A stretch of 55,894 nucleotides of DNA from Ignavibacteria bacterium RIFCSPLOWO2_12_FULL_56_21 (GTDB lineage Bacteria; Bacteroidota; Ignavibacteria; UBA10030). Under the pieces are notes generated by a model. That model was not told the origin of the DNA and searched no databases. It saw only the letters and a list, made by a program, of their open reading frames with translations. A program made the position numbers and the translations under genes. Below are positions 24,976 to 34,477 of the stretch, piece after piece (position 1 is the stretch's first letter; every line of letters starts with the position of its first letter). The stretch covers positions 1 through 55,894 of the forward strand of contig MHAK01000022.1 of NCBI GenBank assembly GCA_001802945.1. Reading direction: 5' to 3'.

Positions 24976-25896
24976 TTATGTAATGAAGTTCAGCCAGTGA
25001 TACTTGTCGACACCGTTCCGTACGACGTCGAAGAATGCGGTCTGCAGGTCCTTCGTCACGGGTCCAGGCTTTCCTTCACCTACGGGAATGCGGTCGATCG
25101 AACGAACCGGCGTTATTTCCGCCGCCGTTCCCGTAAAGAAGACCTCCTCGACGGTGAAGAGCATTTCGCGGGGGATGTTCATTTCGACGACGTTGTATCC
25201 GAGCTCCCGAGCGAGCGTGATGATGCTCGACCGTGTGACGCCCGGAAGGATGGCGGCCGAGATCGGGGGCGTAAAGACAGTTTTTTCGCGAACCAGAAAG
25301 ATGTTCTCGCCGCTTCCTTCACTGACGAGACCGAACGCGTCGAGGGCGATGCCCTCGATGTATCCTCCTGCGATAGCCTCAAGCTTGATGAGCTGAGAAT
25401 TGAGATAGTTGCCGCTGGATTTGGCGATCGTCGGGAACGTGTCGGGAGCGGCACGGCGCCACGAGGAAACGCAGGCGTCGATGCCGCGCTCCAGCGCCTC
25501 GGCGCCCAGATATGCGCCCCATTCCCACACGGCGATCGTCACATCCACCGGGCAGCCGAGCGGATTTACGCCGACCTCGCCGTACCCGCGGTACACAATG
25601 GGCCGGATGTAGCATGCCTTCAGAGAATTCGCCTTGATGGTCTCCTTGATGGCCTGCTCAAGGTCCAGTTTCGAATACGGCACATCGGCCCTGTAGATCT
25701 TTGTGGAATCGTACAGCCGGCGCAAATGGGCGTCGAGCCGGAAGATCGCCGGACCTTTCTTCGTATCGTAACAGCGAATGCCCTCGAACCAGCTCGACCC
25801 GTAGTGGATCACATGCGACAGGACGTGGATCTTTGCCTCGTCCCATTTCACAAGTTTTCCGTTCATCCATATGTAAGGAACGTTTTTGACGGCCAT
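24976..25896 (-). CDS. ilvE: Branched-chain amino acid aminotransferase
   Basis: 306 residues, a standard class IV PLP aminotransferase length. It carries out the last step of Leu, Ile and Val synthesis. [20 protein letters not shown] (about 28-47), [15 protein letters not shown] near 100, [17 protein letters not shown] near 160 with the PLP lysine, and [12 protein letters not shown] plus [17 protein letters not shown] are all typical. [18 protein letters not shown] is the conserved C-terminal block. The ATG 25896 gives the usual [13 protein letters not shown] start. It sits 27 bases after the GNAT gene, apparently in the operon with serine palmitoyltransferase. Confidence 0.97.
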   Translation of the reverse strand: MAVKNVPYIWMNGKLVKWDEAKIHVLSHVIHYGSSWFEGIRCYDTKKGPAIFRLDAHLRRLYDSTKIYRADVPYSKLDLEQAIKETIKANSLKACYIRPIVYRGYGEVGVNPLGCPVDVTIAVWEWGAYLGAEALERGIDACVSSWRRAAPDTFPTIAKSSGNYLNSQLIKLEAIAGGYIEGIALDAFGLVSEGSGENIFLVREKTVFTPPISAAILPGVTRSSIITLARELGYNVVEMNIPREMLFTVEEVFFTGTAAEITPVRSIDRIPVGEGKPGPVTKDLQTAFFDVVRNGVDKYHWLNFIT

Positions 25897-25923
25897 GGTA
25901 GCGTCTGTAGTCAGTGGAAGAGT

Positions 25924-27042
25924 TCAGATCGGCATCTGGAACAACCGATACCGTTTGTCGATGACACCATTCATCGCTTCTGCGGATCGGACCATTCGCT
26001 CGTTGTCTTCAAGCACCCAGCTTGCCTCGCCGAATTGGTAACCCAATTTCCTGGCGCGAACTGCGGTCTCGTAGAACAACGCCCCTGCCGCTCCGGTGCT
26101 AAGGTATTCCGGGAGCACGCCGAGAACAATAATCCGAACCGTGTCGATGTGCTTCTTTTTTGTGTACAAATGCCAGAGGCCCGTCAGCAAGCCGCCCCCT
26201 CTGTTGAACTTCAGGGCCTGATGAATATCGGGAAGAGATAATCCAAAACCAATCGTTTTCCCTTTGCTTTCAGCGAAGATAACCAGCTCGGGTACGATGA
26301 CGGGCTTAAGATCCTTGGCCAGTGCGTCAATCTCTGCATCCGTCATGGCAACAGCGCCCCAGTTCTTTGCCCACGCCCGGTTATAGATTTCCTTGACGCG
26401 CTCCACGTCCTCCTGAAACTTGTTCATGTTGATGGAGCGGAAGGTCAGGCTCTGACGCTGTTTTACGACCTCGTGCGCACGGTTGAAACGGTCCGAATAC
26501 ACGGTTTCCTGGGACAGGTGATACGCAAACAAGTCCTTGATCTTCCGGAGCCCGTACGCTTCCAGCAACGTCGCATAGTACGGAAGATTGTACGGCATCA
26601 GGAGGGTTGGACTTTTGTCGAATCCATCGATGAGCAGACCGTATTCATCGTTCACGGAAGGAGATGCAGGTCCACGGAGCGCCGTGGACCCTTTAGCCTT
26701 GACGAAATCACGGGCAGCGTCGAGGAGCGCGTTAGCGACGGCCTGGTCATTCACAGACTCAAAAAAGCCGAAGAACCCCATCGATTCTCCATGCTCTTTG
26801 TTGTGATTGTGATTTACTATCGCAGCTATCCGTCCCACCATGGTCCCGTCGCGCTCAGCGATGAAGAATTCCGAATCTGCGTGAACGTAGAAGGGGTTCT
26901 TCTTCACGTCCATGAGTTTTCGCCGGTCCATGCGCAAAGGAGGGACCCATGCCGGGACATCAGAATACAGGGACCAGAGGAAGTCGATGAATGTTTCAGT
27001 ATCGCGGGACGTGCGTACCGGACGGATGTGGATGCTGCCCAT
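25924..27042 (-). CDS. GNAT-superfamily acyltransferase, candidate bacterial ceramide synthase (bCerS-like)
   Basis: 372 residues from ATG 27042, preferred over 27069 because AGGAAAAGG lies just upstream. The protein has two GNAT-like halves. FFIAERDGTMVGRIAAIVNH and GFFGFFESVND are typical acyl-CoA-binding strands. The second half includes GKTIGFGLSLPDIHQALK and VLGVLPEYLSTGAAGALF. Proteins of this size and fold next to a serine palmitoyltransferase include the Caulobacter ceramide synthase bCerS, which N-acylates 3-ketosphinganine. Here it follows the SPT gene by 86 bases on the same strand, with an SDR gene divergent, matching the Spt-bCerS-CerR set. The substrate is inferred from context only; it could acylate something else. 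Confidence 0.8.
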   Translation of the reverse strand: MGSIHIRPVRTSRDTETFIDFLWSLYSDVPAWVPPLRMDRRKLMDVKKNPFYVHADSEFFIAERDGTMVGRIAAIVNHNHNKEHGESMGFFGFFESVNDQAVANALLDAARDFVKAKGSTALRGPASPSVNDEYGLLIDGFDKSPTLLMPYNLPYYATLLEAYGLRKIKDLFAYHLSQETVYSDRFNRAHEVVKQRQSLTFRSINMNKFQEDVERVKEIYNRAWAKNWGAVAMTDAEIDALAKDLKPVIVPELVIFAESKGKTIGFGLSLPDIHQALKFNRGGGLLTGLWHLYTKKKHIDTVRIIVLGVLPEYLSTGAAGALFYETAVRARKLGYQFGEASWVLEDNERMVRSAEAMNGVIDKRYRLFQMPI

Positions 27043-27128
27043 AAACCTTTTCCTGGAAGTGAAAGACAAAGCCGCCCCGTTGGTGCGAAGCGGCTTGGGA
27101 ATGGTCGGTCACGAGAACACAGCGTCAG

Positions 27129-28346
27129 TCAAGAAAGTACGCCAACCTTTCTGCCGACTGTGGCAAACACATCAAGGATCTTATCTAGGTGCTCATCCTC
27201 GTGCGTGGCCATGTAGCTTGTCCGGAGCATTTCCATGCCCGGCGGCACCCCCGGTCGGATGAATGCGTTGACGAACACTCCGCCTTCGAACAGGTATTTC
27301 CACATGATCAGGACCTTCTCGGTATCGCCGATGATGACGGGAACGACGGCCGAATCATGTTCGTTGACACGGTACCCCATCTGTTTCAGGCCCGACCTCA
27401 TTTTCCTGGCGTTCTTCATGAGACGATCGATCCGTTCCGGTTCGCGCTCCAGGATCCCCAATGCTGCAATCGCGGAAGCCACAGAAGCGGGCGTCGGACT
27501 TGCGCTGAAGATCAATGCAGGGGCAGTGTGCTTGAGGTAATTGATGACCGCCCGATCCCCCACGACAAACCCGCCCAGCGAAGCGAAGGTCTTGCTGAAT
27601 GTTCCCATGGTCATGTCGGTCTCGTTCTCAAGGCCGTAATGACTCGCTGTCCCGCGTCCTCCCTTGCCGATGACGCCAACCGAATGCGCGTCGTCGATGA
27701 GAATTCGGGCGTTGTACTTCCGCGCAACGCGGACCATGTTCGGCAGGTCAACGATCTCACCCGATGTGCTGAACACGCCGTCTGAAACAATGATTTTCCC
27801 CGCTTCCAAAGGCAAGCGGGAGATCATTGCCTCGAGATGTTTCATATCGTTGTGCTTATAGCGAACGACGGCTTCGTTGGGCTTCGCCCCGGCATATGAT
27901 GCCGCACCGGCAGCGATGAGATTACCGGCCACAATGCAGGCGTGATTGTCCTTGTCCGTCACCACGTACTCTCCCCGTTGCACGAGGGACGGAATGACTC
28001 CCTGTGCTGTCTGATACCCGGTACTGAACAGCAGGCAGTCTTCTTTACCGAAGAATTTGGAGAGTCGGGCTTCCAACTCCACATGAAGGTCGAGTGTCCC
28101 CGTCAAGTAGCGGGAACCGGAACAGCCGGTGCCATATTTTTCCACCGCTTTGATCGCGGCTTCTTTGACGTCGGGATGAGCGGTGAGTCCGAGGTAGTTG
28201 TTGGACCCGGCCATGATGACCTTGCGGCCTTCAATGGTGACGACCGGACCCTCGTTTTCCTCGATGGCATGGAAGTAGGGATACAGCCCCGCGGCTTTCG
28301 TTTCGTCGGCACGCGTGAAACTTCGACACTTTTCAAAAAGGTCCAA
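27129..28346 (-). CDS. spt: Serine palmitoyltransferase-like alpha-oxoamine synthase
   Basis: 405 residues, PLP-dependent, condensing an amino acid with an acyl-Co[18 protein letters not shown] (about 48-64), [20 protein letters not shown] (71-90), [13 protein letters not shown] with the cofactor Asp near 218, and [12 protein letters not shown] with the PLP lysine at K252 are seen. The TFSK-xxASLGG form and the [10 protein letters not shown] block point to serine palmitoyltransferase of the Bacteroidota type; KBL and BioF usually have a TLGKALG-like motif. The product would be 3-ketosphinganine, the first step of sphingolipid synthesis. The neighbouring GNAT and SDR genes support this. BioF and 2-amino-3-ketobutyrate ligase are less likely alternatives. 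Confidence 0.88.
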   Translation of the reverse strand: MDLFEKCRSFTRADETKAAGLYPYFHAIEENEGPVVTIEGRKVIMAGSNNYLGLTAHPDVKEAAIKAVEKYGTGCSGSRYLTGTLDLHVELEARLSKFFGKEDCLLFSTGYQTAQGVIPSLVQRGEYVVTDKDNHACIVAGNLIAAGAASYAGAKPNEAVVRYKHNDMKHLEAMISRLPLEAGKIIVSDGVFSTSGEIVDLPNMVRVARKYNARILIDDAHSVGVIGKGGRGTASHYGLENETDMTMGTFSKTFASLGGFVVGDRAVINYLKHTAPALIFSASPTPASVASAIAALGILEREPERIDRLMKNARKMRSGLKQMGYRVNEHDSAVVPVIIGDTEKVLIMWKYLFEGGVFVNAFIRPGVPPGMEMLRTSYMATHEDEHLDKILDVFATVGRKVGVLS

Positions 28347-28459
28347 CGGTTACTCCTTCGACTATGCACAGGTTCGATCTCTCCAACCTCCAGCACGTTT
28401 TCTTTGCGCAACCTAACAAATTTCAATATACTGAGAGCCACACGGAAAGTCAATTACAA

Positions 28460-29467
28460 GTGCAAGCAAGACAACGAGTTAGCAAGAATGGGAACATCCT
28501 GGTCACGGGAGCGACCGGATTTATCGGAAGTCATCTCGTCGAGAAGCTGCTCGCGGACGGACTGCGTGTACGCTGCATTGTCCGACCCGGCAGAACGGTC
28601 GGCACCTGGATCGATGGATTGCCGTTGGACGTCGTTGAAGCCGACCTGACTGCATCGACCTCTCTCGATGCGGCGTTCGAAAATGTCGACACGGTCATTC
28701 ATGTCGCCGGAGTCACCAAGGCGAAGCGTGAGCGTGACTACATGCATGGAAACGTGGATGCCACTTCTTCCCTGCTGCGGGCCGCCGGACGAGCTGGAGT
28801 CCGCCGCTTCACGTTCATCAGCAGTCAGACTGTCGCCGGCCCGAGCCCGGACGGCCGCCCGTTGACAGAAGACGATCCATGCCGACCGCTGACCGCTTAT
28901 GCACGGTCTAAACGAGAATGCGAATTGATGTGTTTGGACGCGGCGACGAGCATACCAATGACCATTATCCGGCCTTCCGCCGTGTATGGGCCGCGTGATC
29001 GTGATACTCTGGAGATGTTCCGGTGGGTCAGGTATGGCATCCGGCCCGTGATCGGCTCGGCGGACAAGACGTTAAGCCTGGTACATGTCCGCGACCTCGT
29101 GGAGGGGATCTTCGCGGCCACGTTCGACAATCGGGGCGCCGGTCGTCTATATTTTGTAGCCGACTCCGAACCGTATCGTTTCGACAACATCATCGAGGCC
29201 CTTTCTCGGGTCATGAACAAACAGCCGGTCGCCATACATTTTCCATCAGGGCTGCTGTTCACCGTCGCGGCCATCGTACAGGGGGTCTCGTTTTTCGGAA
29301 CCAGACCAGCCGTGCTGTCTATCGATAAAGCGCGGGATATGATACAGTCTCACTGGGTGTGCAACCCAAACCGTATCGCACAAGAGATCGGATTCCGTTC
29401 GATACTTCGTGTGAGCGAGGGATTCCAAGAGACGTATGACTGGTACCGTGCAAACCGCTGGCTGTAA
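28460..29467 (+). CDS. Extended SDR NAD-dependent epimerase/dehydratase, candidate ceramide reductase (CerR-like)
   Basis: 335 residues from GTG 28460. An ATG at 28364 is in frame, but it would leave only 17 bases to the divergent SPT start and add about 30 non-conserved residues before the Rossmann fold. NILVTGATGFIGSHLVEKLL contains GxxGxxG, FISSQTVAGPS and AYARSKRECE give the Ser and YxxxK catalytic residues, and IIRPSAVYGPRDRDT is the extended-SDR block. It is read divergently from SPT and converges on pckG with a 15-base gap. In Caulobacter an SDR beside spt (CerR) reduces the ceramide keto group; the same role is inferred here. Sugar-nucleotide epimerases are the general alternative. 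Confidence 0.85.
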   Translation: MQARQRVSKNGNILVTGATGFIGSHLVEKLLADGLRVRCIVRPGRTVGTWIDGLPLDVVEADLTASTSLDAAFENVDTVIHVAGVTKAKRERDYMHGNVDATSSLLRAAGRAGVRRFTFISSQTVAGPSPDGRPLTEDDPCRPLTAYARSKRECELMCLDAATSIPMTIIRPSAVYGPRDRDTLEMFRWVRYGIRPVIGSADKTLSLVHVRDLVEGIFAATFDNRGAGRLYFVADSEPYRFDNIIEALSRVMNKQPVAIHFPSGLLFTVAAIVQGVSFFGTRPAVLSIDKARDMIQSHWVCNPNRIAQEIGFRSILRVSEGFQETYDWYRANRWL

Positions 29468-29482
29468 ATTTCGCGCGGCGTC

Positions 29483-31225
29483 CTATTCAACAAGCCGTTT
29501 GCGAAGTGCGGCGTGTTCCTCCCAAATCTCTTTCGGAAGCCGGTCGCCAAACTGACGATAGAATTTTTCCATTTCCACGGTCCCGTTCAGCCATCCATGC
29601 CCGTCCAGGGCGGTCAATGTTTCCATAGCACCAGCCGGAATCTTGAGTCCGTCCGTTTCAATGGCATCCGCCGTAGGCATATATCCGAGTGGTGTTTCGA
29701 CAGCTTTGCCGCGCCCTTCCACTCGATCCAGTATCCACTTCAGCACACGGATGTTCTCGCCATAGCCCGGCCAGAGGAATTTCCCGCTTGCGTCCTTGCG
29801 GAACCAGTTGACGCGAAAGATCTTCGGCGGATCCTTCATGCGCTTTCCCATCTCCAGCCAATGGGCAAAATAGTCCGCCATATTGTAACCGCAGAACGGC
29901 AGCATCGCCATGGGATCACGCCGAACAACTCCTACCGCACCCGTCGCAGCCGCCGTAGTCTCCGCCCCCATGCTCGACCCCATGAAAACACCGTGTTGCC
30001 ACGAAAACGCCTGATATACCAGCGGCACCGTTACCGAGCGGCGGCTACCGAATATGATGGCCGAAATGACCACGCCATGAGGGTCCTCCCAGGACGGCGA
30101 GATCGTCGGACACTGTCGTGCCGGCGCAGTGAACCGTGAATTGGGATGGGCAGCCTTCGCTCCACCCGGGCCCCATGTTCGCCCTTGCCAGTCGATCAGG
30201 CCTGAACCCGGCTCCGTGCCGATACCCTCCCACCAAGGTTCATGATTCGCCGTCAACGCCACATTCGTGTAAATTGTGTTCTTCCTGATCGTTTCCATCG
30301 CGATCGGGTTGGTCGAAAAACCGGTCCCGGGCGCAACACCGAAGAATCCCGCTTCCGGATTGATCGCACGCAAGCGGCCTTCCCTGTCGATGAACATCCA
30401 TGCGATGTCGTCACCGATAGTCCACACCTTGTATCCTTGATCCGCCAGCGTCGACACGAGCATTGCAAGGTTGGTCTTGCCCGAGGCACTCGGAAAAGCC
30501 GCGGCCATGTACGTCACTTTGCCCGACGGATCCTGCAGGCCTATAATGAGCATATGTTCCGCCATCCATCCCTGCTGCCTGGCCATGAATGATGCGATCC
30601 GAAGCGCGAAGCATTTCTTGCCCAGCAGAGCATTCCCACCGTACCCGGACCCGATGCTCCAGATCAACCGTTCCTCGGGGAAATGCATGATGAACCGCCG
30701 GTTGGGAGAGATGTCGCCCAGCGAATGAAGGCCCGGAATAAACTCTTTCGATGCCTTGTAATGCTCGAGCGCCACCGTACCGACTCGCGACATGATGTGC
30801 ATATTCGCGGCCACATACGGGCTGTCCGTGATCTCTACGCCAACCTTGCTGTAGGGGGAACCGACGGGGCCCATCAAATACGGAATGACATACATCGTCC
30901 GCCCCTTCATCGAGCCCGCAAACAACGGCCTCACCTTTTCCTTCCCTTCAGCAGGGGATATCCAGTTATTGTTCGGACCGGCGTCTTCCTTTCGCTGCGT
31001 ACACACGAACGTCAACTGTTCGGTGCGGGCAACGTCGTTCGGATCGCTCCGATGAAGATAGCAGTGCGGATGCGTCGACTGGTTGAGCTCAATGAGCGTT
31101 TTGTCGGCCAACATCGATGCGATCAGGGCATCATACTCGCGCTGAGAACCGTCGCACCAGTACATGCGGTCGGGTGTGGTCACACGTGCCGATTCGTCCA
31201 CCCAGCGTTCGATATCAGAACTCAT
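29483..31225 (-). CDS. pckG: GTP-dependent phosphoenolpyruvate carboxykinase
   Basis: 580 residues, close to family length. It interconverts oxaloacetate and PEP with GTP/GDP. The substrate loop YVAANMHIMSRVG (about 137-149), SIGSGYGGNALLGKKCFALR with the metal-binding Lys (about 190-210), the kinase-1 P-loop AFPSASGKTNLAML (about 243-256) and kinase-2 GDDIAWM are present. FRVNWFRKDASGKFLWPGYGEN is the guanine-nucleotide pocket. The P-loop has Ser (S248) where most GTP-PEPCKs have a reactive Cys. It is the last gene of a long minus-strand run and faces the SDR gene. Confidence 0.96.
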   Translation of the reverse strand: MSSDIERWVDESARVTTPDRMYWCDGSQREYDALIASMLADKTLIELNQSTHPHCYLHRSDPNDVARTEQLTFVCTQRKEDAGPNNNWISPAEGKEKVRPLFAGSMKGRTMYVIPYLMGPVGSPYSKVGVEITDSPYVAANMHIMSRVGTVALEHYKASKEFIPGLHSLGDISPNRRFIMHFPEERLIWSIGSGYGGNALLGKKCFALRIASFMARQQGWMAEHMLIIGLQDPSGKVTYMAAAFPSASGKTNLAMLVSTLADQGYKVWTIGDDIAWMFIDREGRLRAINPEAGFFGVAPGTGFSTNPIAMETIRKNTIYTNVALTANHEPWWEGIGTEPGSGLIDWQGRTWGPGGAKAAHPNSRFTAPARQCPTISPSWEDPHGVVISAIIFGSRRSVTVPLVYQAFSWQHGVFMGSSMGAETTAAATGAVGVVRRDPMAMLPFCGYNMADYFAHWLEMGKRMKDPPKIFRVNWFRKDASGKFLWPGYGENIRVLKWILDRVEGRGKAVETPLGYMPTADAIETDGLKIPAGAMETLTALDGHGWLNGTVEMEKFYRQFGDRLPKEIWEEHAALRKRLVE

Positions 31226-31275
31226 TCAGCAATTCTCCGTTCAAGAAAGAAACAATGGCCAGTGTCACCTACGGC

Positions 31276-31914
31276 TCAGGATCGCGGCTGCCAGCCACGA
31301 ACGTTGGCAGTTTCAATTCTCACTTCATCCCCCAACAGCGTACTGGGGATGGGATCAGGATAGTACTTCTGGCAGCAAGCGTATGCTTCCAGACTCGATG
31401 CGTTCCAGTACGACGGACATGACGCGCAATGGATGTTGTCGCCGTCGAGATAGAAATCCTGCGACCTGCAGTTCTCACTCTGGCTCATCGCCGTAACTAC
31501 TTTTCCCCCGGGCGTGATGTATGCGAGCACCGGAACCTTTTGTTTTCCCTCGGGGTCAAGGAATCGCACAATACGATACTTCTGGACCTCACTCAGCGGC
31601 ACGATCATGAACGGACCCTCGACACGGGCGGTGACCATGGTGCTGGCAGTCTTCTCTGCGGGGCCGGGCGCAGTGATATCCGGTTGTTTGGCAATGACCG
31701 GATGATAATCACGAAATGCGTCCCGATAGAACGACCAGATGCCCACAGCCACGACTGACGCAATCACCAGCCGGAGGACCCAGGGAGCCAGGCGTCCGGA
31801 ACCGGAAGATGCACCGGAGGAGGCACCTACCGTATCATGGACCTTCGCCCCGCATTGCGGACATACGCCCGCATCGGCTTCGACTTCGTTTCCGCAAACT
31901 TGGCATACGTTCAT
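31276..31914 (-). CDS. Zinc-ribbon, membrane-anchored DUF2318 protein
   Basis: 212 residues from ATG 31914, which has GGTGA a few bases upstream; ATG 31929 is the alternative. An N-terminal zinc ribbon (CQVCGNEVEADAGVCPQCG) precedes one transmembrane helix (LRLVIASVVAVGIWSFY). The outer part ends in the DUF2318 Cys pattern: ENCRSQDFYLDGDNIHCASC, then PSYWNASSLEAYACC and YPDPIPS. DUF2318 proteins are thought to bind metal or Fe-S and often associate with membrane metal handling. The fusion of a cytoplasmic zinc ribbon to an exported DUF2318 is notable. It sits 45 bases after purK and 50 before pckG. Confidence 0.82.
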   Translation of the reverse strand: MNVCQVCGNEVEADAGVCPQCGAKVHDTVGASSGASSGSGRLAPWVLRLVIASVVAVGIWSFYRDAFRDYHPVIAKQPDITAPGPAEKTASTMVTARVEGPFMIVPLSEVQKYRIVRFLDPEGKQKVPVLAYITPGGKVVTAMSQSENCRSQDFYLDGDNIHCASCPSYWNASSLEAYACCQKYYPDPIPSTLLGDEVRIETANVRGWQPRS

Positions 31915-31959
31915 TTTTTCACCAAACATCCGCTCTGCTGTTGCGATCAGAACCTTCCA

Positions 31960-33114
31960 TTATTCCTGCGAAATATCCGGCTCCCCAATCAAGGCCCTCA
32001 CTCGTGCGACTGACTCGGCCACGCGGGCGGCAGTATCACCCAGGATCATCACGTGCCCCATTTTCCGCCGGGGCTCTACTCTCTGTTTTCCGTACACATG
32101 GAGTTTCACACCCGGGACCTCGTGCAGCCGACGGACATCAAGCGTCTCCACATGCTTACCCAAAAGATTCACCATCGCGCACGGCGTCAAAAGTCGCGGT
32201 TCAGGGACGTCCAAGCCGGCGACGACCCGGACGAGAACCTCAAATTGTGAGATGGAACATGCATCGAGCGAAAAATGACCCGAGTTGTGCGGTCTCGGCG
32301 CCAATTCGTTCACAAGGACCCTTTCGTCCTTTGTGACGAACATTTCCACGCACAGCACGCCGACAACGTTCAAGCCTTCGATAATCTTCCTCGCCAAAGC
32401 CAATGCTTCCGTCCTTGCTACGCCGGATATTTCCGCCGGAACGACCGTGCAGTGGAGGATGTGGTCGCGGTGTTCGTTTAATGCGACCGGAAATTCCTGC
32501 ACTCTGCCGGAATCCTCCCTGGAGGCGATGACCGAGACTTCGCACGCAAGGTCGAGGAATTCCTCGACGACAACTTCTTCCGGGGCTGACGCATAGCTCC
32601 GAACATATGCTTCGACGTCGCCTGAACTGCGAAGCAATGTTTGTCCCTTGCCGTCGTATCCTGCGTTGGCTGTCTTTACGACCGCAGGAAGGCCCACGGA
32701 AGCGATCCCCTCGCGAAGACCGTCTGCCGTCAATGCCGAGGCAAATCGCGCGACCGGGATTCCCAGTCGTTGCAGTGCTTCTTTTTCCTGCACACGGTGT
32801 TGCGAGATCCGCAGAATCTCATGTCCTGGGCGGACACGTTTCAGTCGTTCCAGTCCCTCGACGATATCGGTGCTGATGTGTTCGAATTCGTATGTGACAA
32901 CGTCGGCCGACGTTGCCAGACGTCTGGCAGCGACTTCGTCCGAAAACGGCGCAACGATAGTCTCATCAGCCAGCCGGGAAGCAGGGCACGTTCTGTCCGG
33001 ATCCCACACAATGCTCCGATACCCCATGCGCTGGGCTTCGCGGACCGTCATCATGCCAAGCTGGCCGCCGCCGATAATGCCCAGAACGGAGGGCGGGAGG
33101 AGCGGTTGGCTCAT
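31960..33114 (-). CDS. purK: 5-(carboxyamino)imidazole ribonucleotide synthase
   Basis: 384 residues, an ATP-grasp enzyme that carboxylates AIR with bicarbonate and ATP in purine synthesis. [22 protein letters not shown] at the N-terminus, [20 protein letters not shown] near 70-90 and [16 protein letters not shown] near 145-160 are signatures. [19 protein letters not shown] near 268-286 is the metal and substrate site. The ATG overlaps the purE stop (ATGA), so PurE and PurK are translationally coupled and work consecutively. Confidence 0.97.
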   Translation of the reverse strand: MSQPLLPPSVLGIIGGGQLGMMTVREAQRMGYRSIVWDPDRTCPASRLADETIVAPFSDEVAARRLATSADVVTYEFEHISTDIVEGLERLKRVRPGHEILRISQHRVQEKEALQRLGIPVARFASALTADGLREGIASVGLPAVVKTANAGYDGKGQTLLRSSGDVEAYVRSYASAPEEVVVEEFLDLACEVSVIASREDSGRVQEFPVALNEHRDHILHCTVVPAEISGVARTEALALARKIIEGLNVVGVLCVEMFVTKDERVLVNELAPRPHNSGHFSLDACSISQFEVLVRVVAGLDVPEPRLLTPCAMVNLLGKHVETLDVRRLHEVPGVKLHVYGKQRVEPRRKMGHVMILGDTAARVAESVARVRALIGEPDISQE

Positions 33115-33644
33115 ATCTTCGCTGCCAGAACCTTTTGCTGAAGTCGCTCGGCATATTGTTCCAGCCGCTCCCGGAGCCCGGACTCGCTGTTGGCCAAAAT
33201 GCGAACCGCGAGAAGGCCGGCATTCGCCGCGTTCCCGATGGCGACCGTCGCGACGGGGATTCCTGCCGGCATTTGGACGATGGAAAGCAGGGAATCGAGG
33301 CCGTTCAACGCACGAGACTGAACGGGAACGCCGATGACCGGAAGCGACGTCTTCGACGCCACCATCCCCGGCAAGTGAGCCGCACCACCGGCGCCGGCGA
33401 TGATGACCTTCAATCCCCGGCGGGCAGCGTGCGCTGCGTATGAGAGCATATAATCTGGAGTGCGATGCGCCGAGACCACGAGAAATTCATGCGGAACGTC
33501 AAATTCTTTGAGGATGGAACGCGCACCTTCCATTGTTTCGGCGTCCGAAGAGCTCCCCATAATGATGCCAACGAGCGGTTTCTTTCCCCGAATGCGGGAT
33601 GCGGACCTGAGTTTCTTGGTAGATTTTTGAGCGCGATGTGGCAT
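33111..33644 (-). CDS. purE: N5-carboxyaminoimidazole ribonucleotide mutase
   Basis: 177 residues. It moves the carboxylate of N5-CAIR to C4, the step after Pur[18 protein letters not shown] (about 25-41), [17 protein letters not shown] (about 54-71) and [20 protein letters not shown] (about 82-101) are the conserved PurE blocks. The presence of purK means class I. The N-terminal 20 residues are basic and may be an extension. It is followed by purK with ATGA overlap, and lies 58 bases downstream of larB with a small hairpin in between. Confidence 0.96.
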   Translation of the reverse strand: MPHRAQKSTKKLRSASRIRGKKPLVGIIMGSSSDAETMEGARSILKEFDVPHEFLVVSAHRTPDYMLSYAAHAARRGLKVIIAGAGGAAHLPGMVASKTSLPVIGVPVQSRALNGLDSLLSIVQMPAGIPVATVAIGNAANAGLLAVRILANSESGLRERLEQYAERLQQKVLAAKI

Positions 33645-33679
33645 TGTGAACTCTTGAAGTCGTAGAATTGCGGGTCAAG

Positions 33680-33703
33680 GAAACACGCCGTCCAGGGTGT
33701 TTC
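33680..33703 (-). terminator. Small hairpin between larB and purE
   Basis: GAAACAC (33680-33686) and GTGTTTC (33697-33703) form a perfect 7-bp stem around 10 bases, starting at the larB stop codon. On the minus strand it is followed by CTTG, not a T-run, so it is at best a weak terminator or an mRNA-end stabiliser. Confidence 0.3.
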
Positions 33704-34416
33704 TATTTGGATCGAGATGCAACCGCGACCCGATTGGCAATGAGGGCCGCCGTGGCACCTGCTCCGAATCCGTTGTCAATGTTAACCACGGTCAGTCCGG
33801 GCGAACACGATTGAAGCATCGTCATTAAAGCTCCCTCGCCCCGACCTCCATAGCCATATCCAATACTCGTCGGAACACCGATAACAGGAATGGGCACAAG
33901 ACCGCGAACAACTGACGGAAGCGCTCCTTCCATGCCCGCGACCACGACGGCGACGGATATCTCATCCTTGAGAATTGTCTCGACAGGTTTCAACAGGCGG
34001 TGAATTCCGGCGATTCCAACGTCGAAAAACGCGGTCACGGCGCATCCCATGGTTTCCGCCGTGACACGAGCCTCTTCGGCCGCCGGCGCATCGGACGTCC
34101 CGGCGGCAAGAACGGCAATTCGACCACCGGTCGGTGGTATGTCGAATCCATCCTTCCGAACGACCAGGATCCGGCCCACGTCGTTCCATTCGGTCCTAAC
34201 ACCGGGACCGAGAAGCTGCAGAATGGAGTGAATGTCCGTGGACCTCACCCGGGTAGCCAAACCGAATCCCGTTCGGGCGACAAAGGCAGTCAGTGCAGCG
34301 GCGATCTGCTCGACGGATTTCGATTCAGCAAAAACGGCCTCCGGGATCCCCGTTCGTCGGACACGATCATGGTCGAGATTGGAGAACGATTTCAGTATGT
34401 CTGAGGATTCGTGCAC
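33703..34416 (-). CDS. larB: LarB, nickel pincer cofactor biosynthesis protein
   Basis: 237 residues from GTG 34416. The open frame extends to 34536 but that would overlap the upstream gene. LarB carboxylates and hydrolyses nicotinic acid adenine dinucleotide to make the precursor of the nickel-pincer cofactor of lactate racemase. The C-terminal half is PurE-like: IAVLAAGTSDAPAAEEARVT, VVVAGMEGALPSVVRGL, PVIGVPTSIGYGYGGRGEGA and LTVVNIDNGFGAGATAAL are LarB signatures. LarC and LarE are absent here, and neither LarA nor another racemase is seen. It lies directly before purE/purK, its distant relative and partner gene pair. No strong ribosome binding site was found at the GTG. Confidence 0.9.
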   Translation of the reverse strand: MHESSDILKSFSNLDHDRVRRTGIPEAVFAESKSVEQIAAALTAFVARTGFGLATRVRSTDIHSILQLLGPGVRTEWNDVGRILVVRKDGFDIPPTGGRIAVLAAGTSDAPAAEEARVTAETMGCAVTAFFDVGIAGIHRLLKPVETILKDEISVAVVVAGMEGALPSVVRGLVPIPVIGVPTSIGYGYGGRGEGALMTMLQSCSPGLTVVNIDNGFGAGATAALIANRVAVASRSK

Positions 34417-34477
34417 GGAAGGATTTTGAAATATTGTAGACTGAAAATATATGCAAAAATGAGGAAAGACCAGAGAA

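Noticed and set aside
24997-26241. 414-codon plus-strand open frame
   Set aside because: It lies opposite ilvE and the GNAT gene and crosses their boundary. It has no family signature.
28364-28459. Upstream extension of the SDR gene from ATG 28364
   Set aside because: It would leave only 17 bases between divergent genes and add residues with no Rossmann-fold similarity. GTG 28460 is preferred, with moderate certainty.
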